From Lachnospiraceae bacterium (GTDB lineage Bacteria; Bacillota; Clostridia; Lachnospirales; Lachnospiraceae), in NCBI GenBank assembly GCA_015057865.1, contig SVDH01000020.1, positions 1 to 38,500 of the forward strand: DNA of 38,500 bases. Reading direction: 5' to 3'. How positions within the stretch are numbered: the stretch's first letter is position 1; each line of letters begins with the position of its first letter. Positions 9,923 to 19,551 of this stretch are shown here, piece by piece. The translations under genes were made by a program, and so were the position numbers. Under the pieces are notes generated by a model. The model was not told the DNA's origin and ran no database searches. It worked only from the letters and a program-made list of their open reading frames with translations.

Positions 9923-11509
9923 TTACTGACCGCTTTGCCCATAGTTTGAAAGAACCCGGGCAGACGGATCGCTGACATTACAGCCTTCCCAGTCACGGTT
10001 TGGCATCCAGAAGTCTTTGACCATCTGTGATTGCCCCGGATAGTAGCGTTCAAAGATCTCGCGATACAGAAGGGATTCCTTCGTAAAAGGTGCAGCGTGC
10101 GTGTATTGTCGACGCCGGCTTTCAAAATTTTCGTCTGAATAACAGGAATCCGCATATTTGATCAGATCATCTCGGAGAGAGTGTCCGACAGCATCGGAAA
10201 AAGCGGCTTTTTCGCGCATGAGGATCGATTCCGGAATGAGCCGGTCTTTTTCAAAGGCATGACGGAGCAGATATTTTCCGATGCCATAGCGGTTCATTTT
10301 CATCTCCGGGTTGATATTCATGACATAGTCAACAAAAGAAAGATCTCCGAACGGGACACGGGCTTCGAGCGAATTGACCGAAATGCATCGGTCAGCACGC
10401 AGCACATCGTACATATGGATCTCATGGATTCGTTTTGCGGCTTCGGTCTGAAAGGCATCCGCGTCAGGAGCAAAGTCCGTATATTTATAACCAAACAACT
10501 CGTCCGAGATCTCGCCGGTCAGGATGACGCGAAGATCTGTGTTTTCATGAATCCATTTGCAAACCAGATACATGCCGATCGAAGCGCGTATCGTCGTAAT
10601 ATCGTAGGTTCCAAGTGCAGCGATGACCGGTTCGAGAGCTTCGATCACATCCTCTTTTGAAATGATCACTTCATAGTGATCACTGTGGATATAGTCAGCG
10701 ACGATACGGGCATACTTCAGGTCAATGGCATCTATGTCCATGCCGATGGAAAATGTTTTAAGAGGAGCGTTCAGATACTTTGCGGCGATTCCGCAGACAA
10801 GGGAAGAATCCAGACCGCCGGAAAGAAGAAAACCGACGGGGGCGTCTGCATCGAGCCTTTTCCTAACGCCGTTGATGAGACGGGATCGGATATTGTCACA
10901 GATCAGATCAACAGACGTCTCAGGATGGAAATCTTCTGCTTTAGCCGGATCATGATAGCAGACAAATGTGCCGTTTTCCCAGTAATGACCCGGTGGAAAC
11001 GGACGGATCTCTTTACAGATGCCGACCAGATTTTTTGGTTCGGATGCAAAAAGAACATAACCCTGACTGTCGTATCCGTAATAGAGCGGGCGGATGCCGA
11101 TGGGATCACGTGCCGCAATGAATGTTTCTTTTGCGGCATCGTAGATCACAAGCGCGAATTCTGCGTCTAAAAGCGAAAACATGGAACATCCGAGCCGTTC
11201 GTAGAGCGGCAGAAGGATTTCGCAGTCACTGTTACTCACAAAGGATTCGCCGAGGCTCATTAAATAGGAACGCAGTGGGCGGAAGCCGTATAATTCTCCG
11301 TTGCAGATGCAGACATTTTCATGATGGACAAATGGCTGCATGCCGTCAGGTGTCAGTCCCATGATCGACAGACGGTTAAACCCCATAAGTCCGCCGGGAA
11401 CAGAACGTGTTAATGAATCATCCGGACCGCGGGAGGCGGTCTTAGAAAGCATTTCCGAGAAAAGTGCAGCGTCCGCGTCCGGACGGCAATAAGATAAAAT
11501 AGAACACAT
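9923..11509 (-). CDS. asnB: Asparagine synthetase, glutamine-hydrolysing
   Basis: It makes asparagine from aspartate, ATP and glutamine. The 528-residue protein has an N-terminal Ntn glutaminase domain and a C-terminal synthetase domain with the pyrophosphatase loop LSGGLDSSLV. Two ATGs occur in a row (ATG ACC ATG TGT). The second, at 11509, is preferred because mature AsnB needs Cys at position 2 (MCSIL), and because GAGGAG sits one base from the first ATG but seven from the second. The RBS overlaps the lysR stop codon, so lysR, asnB and purF form a tight unit. A separate ammonia-dependent AsnA is encoded at 34575. Confidence 0.96.
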   Translation of the reverse strand: MCSILSYCRPDADAALFSEMLSKTASRGPDDSLTRSVPGGLMGFNRLSIMGLTPDGMQPFVHHENVCICNGELYGFRPLRSYLMSLGESFVSNSDCEILLPLYERLGCSMFSLLDAEFALVIYDAAKETFIAARDPIGIRPLYYGYDSQGYVLFASEPKNLVGICKEIRPFPPGHYWENGTFVCYHDPAKAEDFHPETSVDLICDNIRSRLINGVRKRLDADAPVGFLLSGGLDSSLVCGIAAKYLNAPLKTFSIGMDIDAIDLKYARIVADYIHSDHYEVIISKEDVIEALEPVIAALGTYDITTIRASIGMYLVCKWIHENTDLRVILTGEISDELFGYKYTDFAPDADAFQTEAAKRIHEIHMYDVLRADRCISVNSLEARVPFGDLSFVDYVMNINPEMKMNRYGIGKYLLRHAFEKDRLIPESILMREKAAFSDAVGHSLRDDLIKYADSCYSDENFESRRRQYTHAAPFTKESLLYREIFERYYPGQSQMVKDFWMPNRDWEGCNVSDPSARVLSNYGQSGQ

Positions 11510-11521
11510 GGTCATACTCCT

Positions 11522-12475
11522 CTATAGTAATGTAACATCTTCAGGAAGCGAAAAATTTGTATGATTGCTGTCTGCATGCTCCGGATGGAGCAGTTCATCT
11601 TCCAACACATCTTTCACATATTCGATAAATGTGTTTGTTACTGTCGACGGGATCTGCCCTTTTGGTGTCACCAGAGCGTATTTCACTGCTTTGGGGGGAT
11701 CTGTGATCAGCTTTGTGACAACCAGAGGGTTCGGTGTGTAAGTGGTCTGCGGAAAGATGCAGATGCCGACGCTCTGTTCTACCAGAGCGACTGCATCCTG
11801 ATAATTGGATAAGCGGCAAAGTATCTGCGGCTCGGCCCCGATGCTTTCAAACCATCGTGTGATCGCTTCAATCCTGGAAACACGCTCCGGAAGGATCAGA
11901 GGTTCATGACAGAGTGCGGAAAGGGGAATTTCGCTGCCGGGATCGGATGCCAGCGGGTGGCTTTTCGGAAGCAGAGCGACCCAGGGTTCTGTTCCGACGC
12001 AAAAACCCTCTACATGTTCATTGTCATAAGGTGTTGCAATAACAGCCAGATCGATCTCATGCGCAAACAGCTGCCCAAGGATATCATCGGTCCCGCCGCT
12101 TCGCAGGGTATAATGGACCAGTGGATATTCCTCCTGAAATCCCGCGATCCACCGGGCGATCAAAAACGGCGCCCGTCCCTCGACAGTGCCGATCATCAGA
12201 TTGCCGGAAAGCTCTTTGCCGTAAGAATGGATCTCCTCACGGGTCTTTTCGCATAAGGAAAGGATCTGCTGCGCACGGCGTAAAAGGAGTTCACCGGTAG
12301 GGGTCAGTTCCAACCGTCGGCTTCCGCGAATGAATAACTGCGTATCCAGGTCTTTTTCCAGATCCCGGATCTGATTGCTTAAGGGCGGCTGGCTCATGGA
12401 AAGGCGTTTGGCTGCCTGTGTGATATTCAATTCTTCTGCGACGGTGACAAAGTATGTTAATGTTCGAAAATCCAT
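11522..12475 (-). CDS. LysR-family transcriptional regulator
   Basis: The 317-residue protein has the usual LysR plan: winged helix-turn-helix at about 1-60 (FVTVAEELNITQAAKRLSMS, QPPLSNQIRDLEKDLD, LFIRG, LELTPTGE) and a periplasmic-binding-like effector domain from about 85 onward. The ATG at 12475 was chosen because AAGGA lies eight bases upstream. An earlier in-frame ATG at 12496 sits directly behind the terminator T tract with no ribosome site. It is the first gene of the unit with asnB, purF and the PEP-synthase-like gene, and diverges from glnN. It may control both sides of the intergenic region and itself. The effector is unknown; a nitrogen signal is a guess from context. Confidence 0.92.
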   Translation of the reverse strand: MDFRTLTYFVTVAEELNITQAAKRLSMSQPPLSNQIRDLEKDLDTQLFIRGSRRLELTPTGELLLRRAQQILSLCEKTREEIHSYGKELSGNLMIGTVEGRAPFLIARWIAGFQEEYPLVHYTLRSGGTDDILGQLFAHEIDLAVIATPYDNEHVEGFCVGTEPWVALLPKSHPLASDPGSEIPLSALCHEPLILPERVSRIEAITRWFESIGAEPQILCRLSNYQDAVALVEQSVGICIFPQTTYTPNPLVVTKLITDPPKAVKYALVTPKGQIPSTVTNTFIEYVKDVLEDELLHPEHADSNHTNFSLPEDVTLL

Positions 12476-12498
12476 AATATTTTTCCTTAAACACATAT

Positions 12499-12545
12499 AA
12501 AAAAGGCGCAGAACTGTAATTTACAGTCCGGCGCCCTTGCCCAAG
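12499..12545 (-). promoter_or_regulatory. lysR-asnB-purF leader: hexaloop / terminator element (copy B)
   Basis: On the minus strand GCAAGGGCGC (12540-12531) starts a hairpin with stem ACTGTA/TACAGT (loop AAT) extended by AAGGGCGCCGG pairing with TCTGCGCCTTT (one C-T mismatch), followed by six T. It is the best-looking intrinsic terminator of the set and lies 24 bases before the lysR start codon. The alternative small stem GGC/GCC has loop AAGGGC (A1, G4). Minus-strand promoter choices are TTGACA (12584-12589), 17 bases, AATAAT (12561-12566), or the isolated TATAAT at 12546-12551. Confidence 0.7.
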
Positions 12546-12595
12546 ATTATATATGCCATCATTATTTCATTCGGGAAGAGTATTGTCAAGAACAA

Positions 12596-12641
12596 GGCAA
12601 TAGCAAATCGGTATCGGATATATAATGAAATCAGTATTGCC
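12596..12641. promoter_or_regulatory. Possible regulator site between divergent lysR and glnN
   Basis: GGCAAT (12596-12601) and ATTGCC (12636-12641) form an inverted repeat around an AT-rich centre that includes TATATAATGAAAT. Its position between the two divergent promoters would suit LysR binding. No clear T-N11-A box was found, so this is tentative. The whole gap 12476-12788 otherwise holds the two leaders and promoters described separately. Confidence 0.25.
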
Positions 12642-12647
12642 GGATGA

Positions 12648-12677
12648 TTGACGAAAGTAAATGGATATGGTTAAAAT
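12648..12677 (+). promoter_or_regulatory. glnN promoter
   Basis: TTGACG (12648-12653), 18 bases, TAAAAT (12672-12677). The -10 box ends nine bases before GCAAAGGCGC (12687), so the RNA should begin almost at the hexaloop stem. Confidence 0.6.
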
Positions 12678-12682
12678 GTGTG

Positions 12683-12738
12683 AAAAGCAAAGGCGCTTTG
12701 TGATGCCGGAGAGGGTGTCACAGGGCGCCTTCTTTGCG
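12683..12738 (+). promoter_or_regulatory. glnN leader: hexaloop / terminator element (copy C)
   Basis: GCAAAGGCGC lies at 12687-12696. The long hairpin pairs 12690-12707 with 12714-12731 (18 pairs including wobbles, loop GGAGAG), and ends GGCGCCTTCTTTGC; its T tract is weak. The alternative small stem AAAGC/GCTTT (five Watson-Crick pairs) carries loop AAAGGC with A1 and G4, the best hexaloop of the five. The two folds share bases and exclude each other. It lies about 50 bases before the glnN start. Confidence 0.65.
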
Positions 12739-12788
12739 TGATTGCATGAATTAACGTGAATAAAGAATCAATACAGGAGGAAAAATAA

Positions 12789-14903
12789 GTGGAAAACAAG
12801 AACAGCAGATCGATTCCGGAAATGTATGGAAGCCTGGTCTTTGATGACAGAGAAATGCGAGAGCGGCTGCCGAAAGATATTTATAAAGCAGTACATAAGA
12901 CAATAGAAAACGGTTCTCATCTGGAACTGGATGTGGCAAACGTCGTTGCTTCCGCAATGAAAGAATGGGCTCTGGAGCGCGGGGTAACCCATTTTACGCA
13001 TTGGTTCCAGCCGATGACAGGGCTTACGGCAGAGAAGCATGACAGCTTTATCGCACCGGAAGCAGACGGAAGCGTGATCCTGGAATTCTCCGGAAAAGAA
13101 CTGGTAAAGGGTGAGCCGGATGCCTCCAGCTTTCCTTCAGGAGGATTGCGGGCCACGTTCGAAGCCAGAGGATATACAGCCTGGGATCCGTCCTCTCCGG
13201 CATTTATTAAGGACAGATCCCTGTACATACCGACAGTTTTCTGCTCTTACGGCGGAGAAGCGCTTGACAAGAAAACGCCGCTTCTGAGGTCGATGGAAGC
13301 CCTGAATAAACAGGCGGTGCGGCTTCTGAATCTTCTGGGATTTGCCGATGTGAAACAGGTACACACAACAGTGGGATCCGAGCAGGAGTATTTTCTGATC
13401 GATAAGGACCTGTATTTAAAACGTAAGGATCTTCTGGTGACAGGCCGAACCCTTCTGGGTGCGCCGGCATCAAAAGGGCAGGAGATGGAGGATCATTATT
13501 TTGGTGTTTTAAAGCCGAAGGTGTCTGCCTATATGCATGAGCTGGATGAAGAGCTCTGGAAACTGGGCGTTCCGGTCCGTACCAAACACAATGAGGTCGC
13601 GCCGGCACAGCATGAACTGGCTCCGGTATTTGAAACAGCAAATGTGGCAGTTGACCACAACCAGCTGACAATGGAAGTCATGAAGAAAGTGGCAGATAAA
13701 TATAATTATGCATGCCTGCTGCATGAAAAGCCGTTTGAGGGCATCAATGGATCGGGTAAGCATAATAACTGGTCGATTTCGACCAACACAGGCGTCAATC
13801 TTTTAAACCCGGGAAAGCATCCGGCCGGGAACTTGCTGTTTCAGGTGTTTTTGATCGCAGTGATCGCAGCCGTTGATGAATATGCGGATCTGTTGCGAAT
13901 ATCGGTGGCCTCTGCCGGGAATGATCATCGTCTCGGAGCCAATGAGGCACCGCCTGCGATCATCTCGATCTTTGTCGGAGATGAACTGTCCGGAATCCTC
14001 GAAAGCATAGAAAAAGAAACCGATTATGAGGAGAGCGGAAAGATTCAGATGGAAATGGGCGCAGAGGTTTTGCCGCACATCACAAAGGACAATACAGACA
14101 GAAACCGCACGTCACCGTTTGCGTTTACCGGAAACAAGTTTGAATTCCGGATGCCCGGGTCAGCAGTATCCGTTGCAAATGCGAATATTGTGCTGAATAC
14201 GGCAGTAGCTGAAGTGCTCGAACAGATTTATGACACATTAAAGGATGTGCCGCAGAGACAGCAGGAAGAAACGCTGCGGATCCTGCTTCGGCAGATGCTC
14301 ATCCGGCATAAACGGGTTTTGTTTAACGGAAACGGCTATACCGACGAATGGGTTGAGGAAGCAAAAAGACGCGGACTCGATAACCTGCGAAACCTCCCGG
14401 AGGCAATGCCGCACTGGATTTCCGACAAAAGCATTGATCTGTTTACGAAACATGGGATATTTACCAGAGAGGAAATCTTTTCCCGGTATGACATCCTGCT
14501 CGAAAACTTTGCAAAGACGATCCATATCGAATCCCTGACGATGCAGGATATGGTCCGAAAAGACTTTACGGCCGGGATCGTAGCATACATGAAGGATCTG
14601 ACGCAGGAGGCCTGCCAGAAGAAAACGCTGCTTCCTGACTGTGCCTGCACGATGGAAGAGAGTATCCTGAAGCGTTTGGATCAGGCTGCGGGAGAATTGC
14701 TTAAGGCCTGTGAAACACTGGCTTCGGATACAAAAGAGGCAGAACAGATAGATGATCTGCTCACATGCGCACAGTTTTATCAGGATACGATTTTGCCGGA
14801 TATGGAAGAGCTGCGGCGCATTGTAGACGGGGCAGAGTATCTGATCCCGGATCAGTATCTGCCATACCCGACTTATGCGGAGATACTGTTCTCGCTGCGG
14901 TAA
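12789..14903 (+). CDS. glnN: Glutamine synthetase, type III
   Basis: A second, structurally distinct glutamine synthetase. The 704-residue length is typical of GSIII, far longer than GSI. It shows the GSIII N-terminal region (MYGSLVFDD, THWFQPMTG, FPSGGLRATFEARGY) and catalytic motifs VGSEQEYFLID, TKHNEVAPAQHELAP, GINGSGKHNNWS and the ASAGNDHRLGANEAPP segment. The C-terminal about 150 residues are helical. The start is GTG, fixed by AGGAGG eight bases upstream. gltB follows after about 50 bases without a terminator, so glnN probably heads the glnN-gltB-gltD-carA-carB operon and its leader would control all five genes. Confidence 0.96.
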   Translation: MENKNSRSIPEMYGSLVFDDREMRERLPKDIYKAVHKTIENGSHLELDVANVVASAMKEWALERGVTHFTHWFQPMTGLTAEKHDSFIAPEADGSVILEFSGKELVKGEPDASSFPSGGLRATFEARGYTAWDPSSPAFIKDRSLYIPTVFCSYGGEALDKKTPLLRSMEALNKQAVRLLNLLGFADVKQVHTTVGSEQEYFLIDKDLYLKRKDLLVTGRTLLGAPASKGQEMEDHYFGVLKPKVSAYMHELDEELWKLGVPVRTKHNEVAPAQHELAPVFETANVAVDHNQLTMEVMKKVADKYNYACLLHEKPFEGINGSGKHNNWSISTNTGVNLLNPGKHPAGNLLFQVFLIAVIAAVDEYADLLRISVASAGNDHRLGANEAPPAIISIFVGDELSGILESIEKETDYEESGKIQMEMGAEVLPHITKDNTDRNRTSPFAFTGNKFEFRMPGSAVSVANANIVLNTAVAEVLEQIYDTLKDVPQRQQEETLRILLRQMLIRHKRVLFNGNGYTDEWVEEAKRRGLDNLRNLPEAMPHWISDKSIDLFTKHGIFTREEIFSRYDILLENFAKTIHIESLTMQDMVRKDFTAGIVAYMKDLTQEACQKKTLLPDCACTMEESILKRLDQAAGELLKACETLASDTKEAEQIDDLLTCAQFYQDTILPDMEELRRIVDGAEYLIPDQYLPYPTYAEILFSLR

Positions 14904-14938
14904 AAGGTATTGATCCAATCTGGAAACGAGGATGGATT

Positions 14939-14952
14939 AATCCGTAAGGATT
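14939..14952 (+). promoter_or_regulatory. Small hairpin over the gltB ribosome binding site
   Basis: AATCC (14939-14943) and GGATT (14948-14952) can pair around GTAA, hiding most of the AAGGA ribosome site (14946-14950) in front of the gltB ATG. Five pairs only, so any effect on translation is uncertain. Confidence 0.3.
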
Positions 14953-14956
14953 GAAA

Positions 14957-17900
14957 ATGGAATGGGATATGAAAATGGATAATGAAAGAAATTACAAGTA
15001 TGATATGCAACTTTTACAGGAACAGGAGCATGATGCATGCGGAATTGGTGCAGTGGTAAATATAGACGGGCATCAGGACAGCCGCGTGCTTGACGACGCG
15101 CTTCATATTGTGGAGAAGCTGGAACACCGTGCGGGAAAGGATGCCTCAGGTGAAGTCGGGGACGGTGTAGGAATCCTCCTGCAGATATCACATACTTTTT
15201 TTTCAAAAAAAGCAGAGGAGTGCGGCATAGAGATCGGTGCGTCCGGAGATTATGGAATCGGCATGTTCTTTCTGCCGACAGACACCATGAAACGGATGTT
15301 CGCGATGCGGATGCTGGAAGTGATCGTGAAAAAGGAGGGACTGCCGTTCCTTGGATGGCGTGAAGTAGAGACACATCCGGAGATCCTCGGTAAGACAGCG
15401 GTCGACTGTATGCCATGTATCATGCAGTGCTTTGTCAAAAGACCGGATCATGTAGAGAAAGGGATCGCCTTTGACCGCAGACTATATGTGGTGAGAAGGG
15501 AGTTTGAGCAGAGTTCGGAGGACACCTATATCTGTTCTTTTTCCTCCAGGACGATCGTCTATAAAGGCATGTTTCTGGTTGGACAGCTGCGGCGTTTCTA
15601 TGAAGACCTGATGAGCCCGGATTATCAGAGTGCTGTGGCAATCGTGCATTCAAGGTTTTCCACAAATACAACCCCGTCCTGGGAACGTGCGCATCCTTAT
15701 CGGATGATCGCACACAACGGGGAGATCAATACGATCCGCGGTAACAGCGACCGTATGCTGGCCAGAGAAGAAACGATGTCCTGTGAGTATCTGAAGGAAG
15801 ACATTGATAAAATCTATCCGGTGATCACGGCATCCGGGTCTGACTCCGCCATGCTCGACAATACACTTGAATTTCTATATATGAACGGCATGCCATTGCC
15901 GCTTGCCATGATGATCACCATTCCGGAGCCGTGGAAACATAACGGTTTTATGAAGCAGGAGCGAAAGGATTTTTATCACTATTACGCGACGATGATGGAA
16001 CCCTGGGATGGCCCGGCAGCAATCCTGTTTACGGACGGAGAAGTACTCGGTGCTACACTTGACCGGAATGGCCTGAGACCTTCCCGGTACTATGTAACAG
16101 ATGACAACCGTCTGATCCTGGCGTCTGAAGTAGGTGTTTTGGATATTCCGGAAGAGCATATTATCAAAAAAGCCAGACTGGAGCCGGGGCGTATTCTTCT
16201 CGTGGATACCAACCAAAATCGGATCATTTCGGATGAGGAATGCAAGGATGCCTATGCACAGGCAAGAGCATACGGCGAATGGCTCGACCGGAGCCTTTTA
16301 CATCTTGATCATCTGTCGATCCCGAATAAAAAGATCCCGACTTATACTCAGCAGATGCGGGATAAGCTTTATAAAGTGTTCGGGTATTCCTATGAGGATG
16401 TAAAAGATCAGATCCTGCCAATGGCAGAGACCGGTATTGAGCCGACTGTTTCCATGGGGCATGATGTGCCATTGGCAATGCTTTCCAATCATCATCAGCT
16501 GCTGTTTTGTTATTTCAAGCAGCTGTTCGCGCAGGTGACTAATCCGCCGATCGATTCCCTCAGAGAAAAGGTCGTGACAGATACGACAGTATATGTTGGA
16601 TCGGATGGAAACCTGCTGCAGGAAAAGGCAGAAAACTGCAGAGTGCTTGAGATCAACAATCCGATTCTGACGGGGGTTGACCTGATGAAGATCCGTGCGT
16701 TGGATCAGCCGGGATTCCGGACCAAAACCATATCGATCCTGTACTATAAGAATACTTCGCTGGAGCGGGCGCTCGAGCAGCTGAATATCATGATCGACCG
16801 TACGGTCAGTGAAGGAAACAACATTCTGATCCTTTCCGACCGGGGTGTAGATGAAAACCATGTTCCGATCCCGTCGCTTCTGGCGGTTTCTTCCGTAGAG
16901 CAGCATCTGGTCCGCACGAAGAAACGTACGGCAGTATCGCTGATCCTTGAAAGCGGAGAGCCGAGAGATGTGCATCAGATCGCAACGCTTTTGGGATTTG
17001 GTGTGCGGGCAGTACATCCTTATCTGGCACATGAATGCATCGGCGAAATGATCGATCTGGGGTTGTTGGATAAAGATTTCCATACGGCAGTGGAGGATTA
17101 TAATAAGGCACTTTTGGGCGGCGTCGTTAAAATTGCAGCCAAGATGGGAATTTCAACGCTGCAGTCCTATCAGTCTGCCCGGATCTTTGAAGCCATTGGT
17201 TTAAGCCGCGAGGTGATCGATAAGTACTTTACCGGAATTGTCAGTCGTGTTGGCGGAATCGGGTTAAAAGAGATCGGTGAAGATGTTTCGATGCGTCACG
17301 ATCATGCTTTTGATCCCTTGGGGCTGGGAGTAGATACGAGTCTGGATTCGAATGGATTCCATTCACTGCGAAGCGGGGCCGACAAAGAGGATCACTTGTA
17401 TACCCCCAAGACAATCGTTACGCTTCAACAGGCGGTAAGAAACGGAAACTATGAGCAGTTTAAGGAATACAGCAGTATCGTGGATGAGGAGTCACGGCCG
17501 CATACGCTGCGCGCGCTGCTGGAATTTGCGCCGCAGCAGGAGCCGGTTTCCATTGATGAGGTAGAGCCGGTAGAAGAGATCGTAAAACGCTTCCAGACAG
17601 GCGCCATGTCCTATGGTTCTCTTTCGAAGGAAGCACATGAGACGCTGGCAACAGCCATGAACCGGCTTGGCGGGAAGTCCAATACCGGAGAAGGAGGAGA
17701 AGATCCCGCCCGCTTTGGTACGGAAAAGAACAGTGCCGTAAAGCAGGTCGCTTCCGGCCGGTTCGGTGTGACAAGCGCTTATCTGGGCAGCGCAAAAGAG
17801 ATTCAGATCAAAATGGCGCAGGGGGCAAAGCCGGGCGAAGGCGGACATCTGCCTGCAAATAAAGTATATCCGTGGGTTGCGGCGACCAGGCATTCTACGC

Positions 17901-19510
17901 CGGGCGTTTCTCTGATCTCGCCGCCGCCGCATCATGATATCTATTCCATCGAGGATCTGGCCCAGCTGATCTATGATCTGAAAAACGCAAATACAAATGC
18001 GCGGATTTCTGTCAAGCTGGTATCGGAAAACGGAGTCGGAACCATAGCTTCCGGCGTGGCAAAAGCCGGTGCTCAGGTTGTTCTGATCTCGGGCTATGAC
18101 GGCGGAACCGGTGCGGCGCCTTCGTCTTCTGTGCATCATGCCGGTCTTCCATGGGAGCTGGGTTTGACAGAAGCGCATCAGAGTCTGATCGCAAACGGGC
18201 TGCGCAGTCATGTGATCCTGGAGACCGACGGAAAGCTGATGAGCGGCAGGGATGTCGCGATCGCGGCATTGCTGGGAGCGGAGGAATTCGGTTTTGCAAC
18301 AGCACCGCTGGTATGTATGGGTTGTATGATGATGCGTGTCTGCTCAAAAGATACCTGCCCTGCAGGCATCGCAACACAAAACGAAAAGCTTCGGAAGCGG
18401 TTTCATGCTTCGCCGGAAACAGTAATGAATTTCATGAAATTTGTGGCACAGGAGCTTCGGGAAATCATGGCGGAACTGGGATTTAAGACTGTCAATGAAA
18501 TGGTCGGCAGAACAGATTGTCTGAAAGTGCGTGAAACACCGGTTGCAGACAGAGCGCATCTCGCAGATCTGACACAGATTTTAAACCCGAAATTCGCACA
18601 TGCAGAGGAACGTTGTTTTATCCCGGAAAATGCCTACAATTTCGGCCTGGAGAAGACCCTGGATCAGAAAGAACTGATCCCGGCATTCTTAAACAGGGCT
18701 GATATGGATGAGAAGATGACCATTCAGACGAAAGTAAGCAGTACCGACAGATCCTTCGGGACTTCTCTGGGCAGCGAGATCACAAAACGATTTGGCTCTT
18801 CTCTGGAGGATGACAGCATTGTCGTAGAAGCAGAGGGCGGCGGAGGACAGTCTTTTGGGGCCTTTATACCAAAGGGCTTAACATTACGCCTGTCCGGTGA
18901 TGCAAATGACGGATTCGGAAAAGGATTGTCCGGCGGAAAACTGGTTGTAACACCGCCGCAAAATGCGGCATACCGGGCGCATGAAAACATCATTATCGGT
19001 AATGTTGCACTATATGGCGCAACTTCCGGAAAAGCCTATATCTGCGGTGTCGCAGGAGAGCGCTTCTGCGTACGTAATTCGGGCGCGGTAGCGGTGGCAG
19101 AAGGCTGCGGTGATCATGGCCTGGAATATATGACAGGCGGACGCGCAGTGATTCTTGGAATGACAGGGAAGAACTTTGCGGCCGGTATGAGCGGCGGTAT
19201 AGCCTATGTACTTGACAGAGAGCATACTTTATATCTGCGTATGAATAAGACGATGGCATCTCTGCAGGAGATTACGGAACGGTATGATATCGATGAACTG
19301 AAGGATATTCTGACTGAATATGTGCAGGAAACAAAGTCTGCGTATGCGACAGAGATTCTGGCGCATTTTGACGACTATCTGCCAGATTTCAAGAAGATCG
19401 TACCTTATGATTATCAGAAGATGCTGCATGCGATCAGTAAGCGTGAAGAACAGGGCATGGATAGAGAACATGCCGTCCTGGAGGCCTTCCAGGAAGTTAC
19501 GGGAGAGTAG
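14957..19510 (+). CDS. gltB: Glutamate synthase, large (alpha) subunit
   Basis: It hydrolyses glutamine and transfers the ammonia to 2-oxoglutarate, giving glutamate. The 1517-residue protein shows, in order, a glutaminase domain beginning at Cys28 (HDACGIGAVVNI) after a removable propeptide, the central domain, the FMN-binding synthase domain (MSYGSLSKEAHETLA, GEGGEDPARF, GYDGGTGAAP), the 3Fe-4S cysteine cluster in CMMMRVCSKDTCPAG, and the C-terminal GXGXG beta-helix domain (EGGGGQSFGAF, SGGKLVV). The ATG at 14957 is preferred over the upstream TTG at 14951 because AAGGA lies six bases before it. It works with GltD, encoded 41 bases downstream. Confidence 0.97.
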   Translation: MEWDMKMDNERNYKYDMQLLQEQEHDACGIGAVVNIDGHQDSRVLDDALHIVEKLEHRAGKDASGEVGDGVGILLQISHTFFSKKAEECGIEIGASGDYGIGMFFLPTDTMKRMFAMRMLEVIVKKEGLPFLGWREVETHPEILGKTAVDCMPCIMQCFVKRPDHVEKGIAFDRRLYVVRREFEQSSEDTYICSFSSRTIVYKGMFLVGQLRRFYEDLMSPDYQSAVAIVHSRFSTNTTPSWERAHPYRMIAHNGEINTIRGNSDRMLAREETMSCEYLKEDIDKIYPVITASGSDSAMLDNTLEFLYMNGMPLPLAMMITIPEPWKHNGFMKQERKDFYHYYATMMEPWDGPAAILFTDGEVLGATLDRNGLRPSRYYVTDDNRLILASEVGVLDIPEEHIIKKARLEPGRILLVDTNQNRIISDEECKDAYAQARAYGEWLDRSLLHLDHLSIPNKKIPTYTQQMRDKLYKVFGYSYEDVKDQILPMAETGIEPTVSMGHDVPLAMLSNHHQLLFCYFKQLFAQVTNPPIDSLREKVVTDTTVYVGSDGNLLQEKAENCRVLEINNPILTGVDLMKIRALDQPGFRTKTISILYYKNTSLERALEQLNIMIDRTVSEGNNILILSDRGVDENHVPIPSLLAVSSVEQHLVRTKKRTAVSLILESGEPRDVHQIATLLGFGVRAVHPYLAHECIGEMIDLGLLDKDFHTAVEDYNKALLGGVVKIAAKMGISTLQSYQSARIFEAIGLSREVIDKYFTGIVSRVGGIGLKEIGEDVSMRHDHAFDPLGLGVDTSLDSNGFHSLRSGADKEDHLYTPKTIVTLQQAVRNGNYEQFKEYSSIVDEESRPHTLRALLEFAPQQEPVSIDEVEPVEEIVKRFQTGAMSYGSLSKEAHETLATAMNRLGGKSNTGEGGEDPARFGTEKNSAVKQVASGRFGVTSAYLGSAKEIQIKMAQGAKPGEGGHLPANKVYPWVAATRHSTPGVSLISPPPHHDIYSIEDLAQLIYDLKNANTNARISVKLVSENGVGTIASGVAKAGAQVVLISGYDGGTGAAPSSSVHHAGLPWELGLTEAHQSLIANGLRSHVILETDGKLMSGRDVAIAALLGAEEFGFATAPLVCMGCMMMRVCSKDTCPAGIATQNEKLRKRFHASPETVMNFMKFVAQELREIMAELGFKTVNEMVGRTDCLKVRETPVADRAHLADLTQILNPKFAHAEERCFIPENAYNFGLEKTLDQKELIPAFLNRADMDEKMTIQTKVSSTDRSFGTSLGSEITKRFGSSLEDDSIVVEAEGGGGQSFGAFIPKGLTLRLSGDANDGFGKGLSGGKLVVTPPQNAAYRAHENIIIGNVALYGATSGKAYICGVAGERFCVRNSGAVAVAEGCGDHGLEYMTGGRAVILGMTGKNFAAGMSGGIAYVLDREHTLYLRMNKTMASLQEITERYDIDELKDILTEYVQETKSAYATEILAHFDDYLPDFKKIVPYDYQKMLHAISKREEQGMDREHAVLEAFQEVTGE

Positions 19511-19551
19511 TAGACAAACGCGGCGCAAGAAATGATATGAGGTAACGGATT

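Noticed and set aside
9910-10155. Upstream extension of purF
   Set aside because: It overlaps asnB and would put a long sequence before the nucleophile Cys. The ATG at 9909 has a ribosome site at the asnB stop codon.
12476-12496. Earlier ATG for the LysR gene
   Set aside because: It lies directly behind the terminator T tract without a ribosome site; the HTH domain starts normally from 12475.
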